NCBI RefSeq assembly: GCF_000003605.2
Contig: NW_003134839.1
Coordinates: forward strand, 133,920 to 144,370
Source of the DNA: Saccoglossus kowalevskii
Lineage: Eukaryota; Hemichordata; Enteropneusta; Harrimaniidae
Direction of reading: 5' to 3'
Length of the DNA stretch: 10,451 nucleotides
The notes below the pieces were generated by a model, which was not told the DNA's origin, did no database searches, and saw nothing but the letters and a program-made list of their open reading frames with translations. Below, piece after piece: positions 7,225 through 10,451 of the stretch. A program made the position numbers and the translations under genes. Each line of letters starts with the position of its first letter. Position 1 is the first letter of the stretch.

Positions 7225-7525
7225 AATGCGTGTCAAAATGAAACGATAACATGAGAGGTTGAAAATAAAAAAAAAAATGCTATTTCTAGGGTGGGAGACT
7301 GTATTCCACTGGCTACAGGACAGGTCTTGGTAATTTCAAAAAAAATATATTAAAGGCATAATTTAAACTAAAAGTTCCTTGTTTAGACAAAACTAATTTG
7401 GTGTTTCCTGAGGAGAAAACACTGCTCACACAGGGCATTATAATAAATCAGCATTTATCTGGTGTCTACAGATTTTAAATATGACATATAGATAAATTAG
7501 TTTTGGATTCTAGTATTACTGTAGA

Positions 7526-7550
7526 CACAGTCCCTCTATCAGGGACTGTG
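7526..7550. repeat. Perfect 10-bp hairpin
   Basis: CACAGTCCCT (7526-7535) and AGGGACTGTG (7541-7550) pair perfectly around the loop CTATC. A separate 10-nt inverted pair overlaps it: GTGTCTACAG at 7462-7471 against CTGTAGACAC at 7519-7528. The hairpin touches the end of the MITE that starts at about 7549. No poly-T run follows, so it is not a terminator. Confidence 0.6.
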
Positions 7551-7760
7551 CTGTAGAATACTTTATTTTCGCTTGAAATTTATTTTCGCTATTTTCGCTG
7601 AAGGGATGATTCCGTGAAAATAAAATCCAGCGAATATACTTTTTTTCCTATATTTCACATTAAAGTCATCAGAAATCAGTGAAAATAAATTTCATACAAA
7701 ACGCTCAAAAAGCCTTTTCAGCGAAAATTTATTCCAGCGAAAATAAAGTATTTCACAGTA
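7549..7760 (-). mobile_element. Most intact MITE copy of the CAGCGAATATAC family
   Basis: The left end TGCTGTAGAATACTTTATTT and the right end (the reverse complement begins TACTGTGAAATACTTTATTT) form inverted repeats that continue into TTCGCTKGAA. Internally it has several CAGCGAAAAT/TTTTCGCTG words in both orientations, and the marker CCAGCGAATATAC followed by CCTATATTTCACATT. It is 212 bp long with no coding capacity. It is inverted relative to the copies at 2540 and 9108. Confidence 0.78.
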
Positions 7761-8025
7761 TTTCCTTAATTCAGCTCAGAGTTATTTATTCACTAAACAA
7801 ATATTACACTAGCTACTTAGCATAAAATTAAATATTTTTTAGCTCATTTGCATAAAATAAACTTTTTGATTTTTTTTTGGAATATGGGCTAGTAGCGTTA
7901 CCTGGAAAACACAGGATTATTTTATTTGGTTTTATACAGGATGTGTTTTGAATACTGAAAAAGTTTCTCATTAAAATCATTGATTTTGTAATTTTATCTT
8001 TTATTTTCAGATCATAGTGTGCACA

Positions 8026-8105
8026 ATGGTTAAGTTAACAGAGAAATTAGTATTAGCAAGAGCCAGGGCATCTGATTTGGAAAATGTCAAGAAATTAAAC
8101 TGTTG
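8026..8105 (+). CDS. CFAP410: CFAP410 first coding exon
   Basis: The exon begins after the acceptor TTTTATTTTCAG at 8010. It has 15 nt of 5' UTR (8011-8025), then ATG at 8026 and 26 codons plus two bases (TG) of Trp27. The donor is TGTTG|GTAAGT at 8106. The open frame has no stop between acceptor and ATG, but the human protein starts at the equivalent residue, so ATG 8026 is preferred. Translation runs from MVKLTEKLVL to VKKLNCW. Confidence 0.92.
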
Positions 8106-10346
8106 GTAAGTTTATTAGTTTCTCAGGACTTTCTAATTTGTTTCCAAAATTTCTGATGCTTGCAATCATCTAAAATTACTCAAACTGCTCTTCTGCCTAA
8201 TCAATTTTTAAACCACCTAAGTTTCTCAAGAATCTTTACTATCCACCTCGCTCAAGATTCTTTTGTAGCTCACTTATTTAAAGCCCATCCAAGTTTCTTA
8301 ACATTTACAGTCCACTCAAGTTTCTTAACATTTACAGCCCACTCAAGTTTCTAAACATAATTTACAAACCACCTAAGTTTCTCAAGAATCTTTACTACCC
8401 ACCTTGCTCAAGATTCTTTATAGCTAACTTATTTAAAGCCCATCCAAGTTTCTCAACATTTACAGCACACTTAAGTTTCTAAATATTATTTCCAGCCCAC
8501 TTAAGTTTCTTAAGATTCTTCATAGCCCACTCAAGTTTACACATTTTTTTGTTTTTATTTTAGGGGAAGCGAATTGACTGATGTAAGTAAAATGTATATT
8601 CCTTGGTTTTTGATATGATATGTACCGTAATTCATGTCTTGCTGCAAAAATTTTCTGGTATTTTTGTCAAAACTACTAAAGGCATGATATGCCACCTAAA
8701 AAACTTGTAGAATGTTACTGTTCATAATGTATTGCTGTCACTGTGCAATTAATCCACGGTTCAACAAATTAAACAACAAATTATTGAATTAACATACTGT
8801 AGGATGGGGAATCTGTTTATACCTCCATGATTTTAGTGAAGACTACTTTAATACTAATAATAACGTAGTTGATAAACAGGCATTGCGATGGATTTCGATC
8901 AGTATAAATTGAAAATTGAAAGGTCTTTCAACTAAATTTTGTCCGCAATACAACTTCAAGGCCTTTAAAATGTTTTAAATACATGTATGTTTTTCATGAG
9001 GTCATAAAAAGGTCTAAAAATATAAAGATGTCTGAGTGTGGTGGGTTGTATGTTAGTCTGTGATGTAATTGTGATCTTTTTATGTTTATATTATGTCATA
9101 GGTCAACTACTATAAAATAATTTATTTTAGCTGGAATTATTTTTCTTTGAAAAGTCTATTTGGGTATATTGTATGGAATTTATTTTCACTGATTTTTGAT
9201 GAGTTGAATGTGAATTAAATATAGGAAAAAGGCATATTTGCTGGATTTTATTTTTACTGAATCATTCCTTCAGCGAAAATCTAGAAAATTATTTTACAGT
9301 ATTTTACAGACATATACAGTATAACCTAAGCATAACATTTAACTAGCTTTAAAAACTGCCACATATCTAAATTGTGCACAGTAATATCTTATATTAGTAA
9401 CATAGATAAATATTATAAATAATAAATTCAAATTATTGATAACAATGATACTTTGAAAATTATAAGTTTTTATGAAAATTCAAAGCTAGCTGATAGCTAG
9501 CTTGCAAGTTAAATTATGCCCGCACTGTACTGTAAGGTAATTATATATTTAAAGGGGCACCTTCCAGTTAAGCCTAATCTCACAACAAATTTACTTTCTG
9601 TATTAAAATAACAATGGATAACAAAAGATAGATTAACATTGTAAACAACATAAACAATAGTATCCCATGATTCTTTGGTGCAATCCATGGGTTTGAGCAG
9701 TTCCCCTTTAACCTTTTTACAATCAGTTCCCTCTTTTCATCACAAATTCACCAAATAGTTCTGTTTATACTCTGCACTTTCTTTCAGAAGATTGAGACAA
9801 AAATAGTCAATTTTTTTTTTGAGAAAAAAATGAAAATTGACTAAAATTTTGTCTGTTGGCTCCAAAATTACCGTAGTGTTCATTTCCAAATATATTAAAG
9901 AATATAGAAAAAAAGTGCAGAATAATTTGTTTGAGAAAGCTGGGAATGAAAAGGTTTGATGCTAAAATGGGCTTCAAATTCACAAACAACAACAACACAC
10001 AGAGTTCATTCAAAATCTGTCCGAAATCTGTTGGGATGAAACATGTTATTTTAACTTCTGCTTGTGTATGTTTAGGTGTCTATATTCCGTGAGATACCCA
10101 ATATAGAAGTCATTAGTCTGAGTGTCAACAATATAACAAATTTAGAGGATTTCAGCCACTGCGCTAACTTAACAGAACTGTACGTCAGGAAAAACAATAT
10201 TCAAGACTTATCACAGATCTATTATTTGAAATGCCTTACTAAACTGAGAGTGCTTTGGTTGGCTGACAACCCTTGTGCAACTGGGGAGAAATATCGAATG
10301 ACTGTTTTAAAAATGCTACCGAATCTTCAAAAATTGGATAATAAAC
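8026..10346 (+). CDS. CFAP410: CFAP410 (C21orf2/LRRC76), N-terminal part: three coding exons, 3' beyond the window
   Basis: The protein is a leucine-rich-repeat protein of the basal body and ciliary base. In vertebrates it works with NEK1 and SPATA7 and is mutated in retinal and skeletal ciliopathy. The path join(8026-8105, 8564-8582, 10076-10346) gives 123 residues, against about 256 in human; phases agree (2, 0, then 1 at the end). The start MVKLTEKLVLARARASDLEN closely resembles the human N-terminus MKLTRKMVLTRAKASEL. LRR units cover about residues 20-42, 43-64 and 65-89. The cap NPCATGEKYRMTVLKMLP, then LQKLDN, is diagnostic. From my memory of the human protein, disease-linked C61, Y107 and V111 correspond to C62, Y106 and V110 here, while R73 corresponds to N74. 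The C-terminal helical domain lies beyond the right edge. The ATG has A at -3 and G at +4. Confidence 0.92.
8106..8563 (+). other. CFAP410: CFAP410 intron between the first coding exon and the microexon
   Basis: This 458-nt GT-AG intron is mostly the compound minisatellite described at 8211-8545. The plus-strand open frame at 8160-8354 is formed by the repeat and is not a gene. Confidence 0.85.
8211..8545. repeat. Compound minisatellite with CCCACTCAAGTTTCTTAA-type units
   Basis: Short units of roughly 26-40 nt share the core CCA-Y-YYAAGTTTCT followed by AACATTTACAG or AAGATTCTT. A higher-order duplication is clear: a block of about 100 nt starting AACCACCTAAGTTTCTCAAG at 8211 is repeated at 8367 (156 nt apart), with only a few changes and a 2-nt length difference. 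Three near-identical simple units lie at about 8281-8350. The array ends about 20 nt before the acceptor tract of the microexon. Confidence 0.88.
8564..8582 (+). CDS. CFAP410: CFAP410 19-nt microexon
   Basis: The acceptor TTTTTATTTTAG at 8563 and the donor GAT|GTAAGT at 8583 bracket GGGAAGCGAATTGACTGAT. The first G completes Trp27 (TG|G), and the rest encodes GSELTD. This bridges exactly NCW and VSIFREI and matches the human order NCWGSRLTDISI. Without it the frame would shift and the first LRR would break, so it must be included for a functional protein. Gene finders often miss exons this short. Confidence 0.9.
9108..9301 (+). mobile_element. MITE copy of the CAGCGAATATAC family
   Basis: It begins TACTATAAAATAATTTATTT and ends near TTATTTTACAGTA. 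In between it follows the family order: TTTTAGCTGGAATTATTTTT, GGAATTTATTTTCACTGATT, AAATATAGGAAAAAGGCATA, then CCTTCAGCGAAAAT. It has the same orientation as the copy at 2540 and is opposite to 7549-7760. Many CpG positions of the better copy are TG or CA here, as expected of an older insertion. Confidence 0.75.
9710..9956. mobile_element. Long imperfect foldback, possible MITE, with a strong central hairpin
   Basis: Matching inverted segments run along both halves: AACCTTTT (9710-9717) against AAAAGGTT (9949-9956), TCTGCACTTT (9771-9780) against AAAGTGCAGA (9912-9921), and ACAAATT (9742) against AATTTGT (9924). At the centre TAGTCAATTTT (9804-9814) and AAAATTGACTA (9833-9843) pair perfectly. 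Weaker pairing continues outward through GAGACAAAA and TTTTGTCTG. Arm spacing is uneven, so indels have accumulated. No target duplication was identified, and the outer limits are approximate. Confidence 0.55.
10076..10346 (+). CDS. CFAP410: CFAP410 third coding exon: LRRs and LRR cap
   Basis: The acceptor TTGTGTATGTTTAG at 10075 opens in phase 0 with VSIFREIPN, and 90 codons follow. The exon ends LQKLDNK plus one base before the donor AAAC|GTAAGT at 10347. It carries two full LRR units, with IEVISLSVNNITNL and LTELYVRKNNIQDL, and the C-terminal cap LRVLWLADNPC...YRMTVLKMLP. The first codon is GTG, so an ORF caller may treat it as a start; it is an internal valine. Confidence 0.93.
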
Positions 10347-10408
10347 GTAAGTATGCATTTTGGTGAAGTCTTAAGAGTGGTATTATCAGATATATTTTGT
10401 GTGTTGTC

Positions 10409-10451
<43 letters not shown>
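10347..10451 (+). other. CFAP410: Start of the next CFAP410 intron
   Basis: The intron opens with the donor GTAAGT at 10347 in phase 1. It runs off the window within a TAA microsatellite, and its acceptor is not visible. Confidence 0.85.
10410..10451. repeat. TAA trinucleotide microsatellite, truncated by the right window edge
   Basis: Fourteen perfect TAA units occupy 10410-10451, with no interruption, and continue past the end of the window. Confidence 0.98.

Larger units (their letters stand above)
6397..8010. other. Divergent intergenic region and 5' flank between separase and CFAP410
   Basis: The start codons of the two genes are about 1.6 kb apart and point away from each other. A good acceptor (TTTTATTTTCAG, ending 8010) lies 15 nt before the CFAP410 ATG. 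This region must therefore also contain a non-coding first CFAP410 exon and its intron, which I could not locate. Possible donors include ACAT|GTAAGTATG at 6918. The motifs seen are an E2F/YY1-like site (6497-6508), an NF-Y box (6544-6551), a CpG-rich palindrome (7161-7175), an X-box (7211-7224), a hairpin (7526-7550) and a MITE (7549-7760). I see nothing definite in 6552-7160 or 7761-8000. Confidence 0.6.
8583..10075 (+). other. CFAP410: CFAP410 intron between the microexon and the LRR exon
   Basis: This 1,493-nt intron starts GTAAGT and ends TGTATGTTTAG. It contains a MITE copy (9108-9301), a 250-bp foldback (9710-9956) and one TACATGTA (8980-8987). The stretches 8583-9107 and 9302-9709 are AT-rich, with no exon or RNA gene that I can recognise. 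The minus-strand open frame at 9807-10013 lies across the foldback and is not gene-like. Confidence 0.85.

Noticed and set aside
8160-8354. 64-codon open frame with a repeated SFLTFTVHS-like motif
   Set aside because: It is generated by the intronic minisatellite; units differ in length and break the frame.
9807-10013. 68-codon minus-strand frame
   Set aside because: It lies across the AT-rich foldback; its Phe-rich translation is explained by poly-A/T tracts.

Overview
The window is nuclear genomic DNA from an invertebrate animal. It is AT-rich, and its two protein-coding genes are broken by GT-AG introns crowded with short inverted-repeat elements and minisatellites. I find no bacterial operon, CRISPR array, rRNA or tRNA. 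The palindromic octamer TACATGTA occurs six times, and miniature inverted-repeat elements are abundant. Together these make me lean to a lophotrochozoan such as a mollusc, but this is a weak inference.

The two genes stand head to head. On the minus strand, 1453-6396 holds the first four coding exons (about 559 residues) of separase (ESPL1), the cysteine protease that cleaves cohesin at anaphase; the catalytic C-terminal part lies beyond the left edge. On the plus strand, 8026-10346 holds three coding exons (123 residues) of CFAP410 (C21orf2/LRRC76), a leucine-rich-repeat protein of the ciliary base. One of these exons is only 19 nt long, and the rest of the gene lies beyond the right edge. 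Splice phases match at every junction read, and both proteins align in order with my memory of the human family members.

Between the start codons lie about 1.6 kb. The separase side has an overlapping E2F-like/YY1-like motif and an NF-Y CCAAT box; the CFAP410 side has a near-consensus RFX X-box (7211-7224) beside a CpG-rich palindrome. This would suit a division gene and a cilium gene set back to back with separate control modules.

Repeats fill much of the non-coding DNA. From left to right they are: a pentanucleotide satellite with no indels over 63 units (1-315); a probable hAT-type MITE (530-922); a 396-bp element with nearly identical inverted ends around a 33-nt, 11-codon-period array (1030-1425); four members of one MITE family (1914, 2540, 7549 and 9108); a second MITE type (2354-2539); a 21-nt minisatellite (3522-3648); a foldback with telomere-like arms (5173-5345); a compound minisatellite in CFAP410 (8211-8545); a 250-bp foldback (9710-9956); and a TAA microsatellite running off the right end.

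The observations most worth following are the 33-nt-period TIR element, the indel-free three-letter pentamer array, the 19-nt microexon and the split cell-cycle/cilium promoter. No wholly new biological system is evident.
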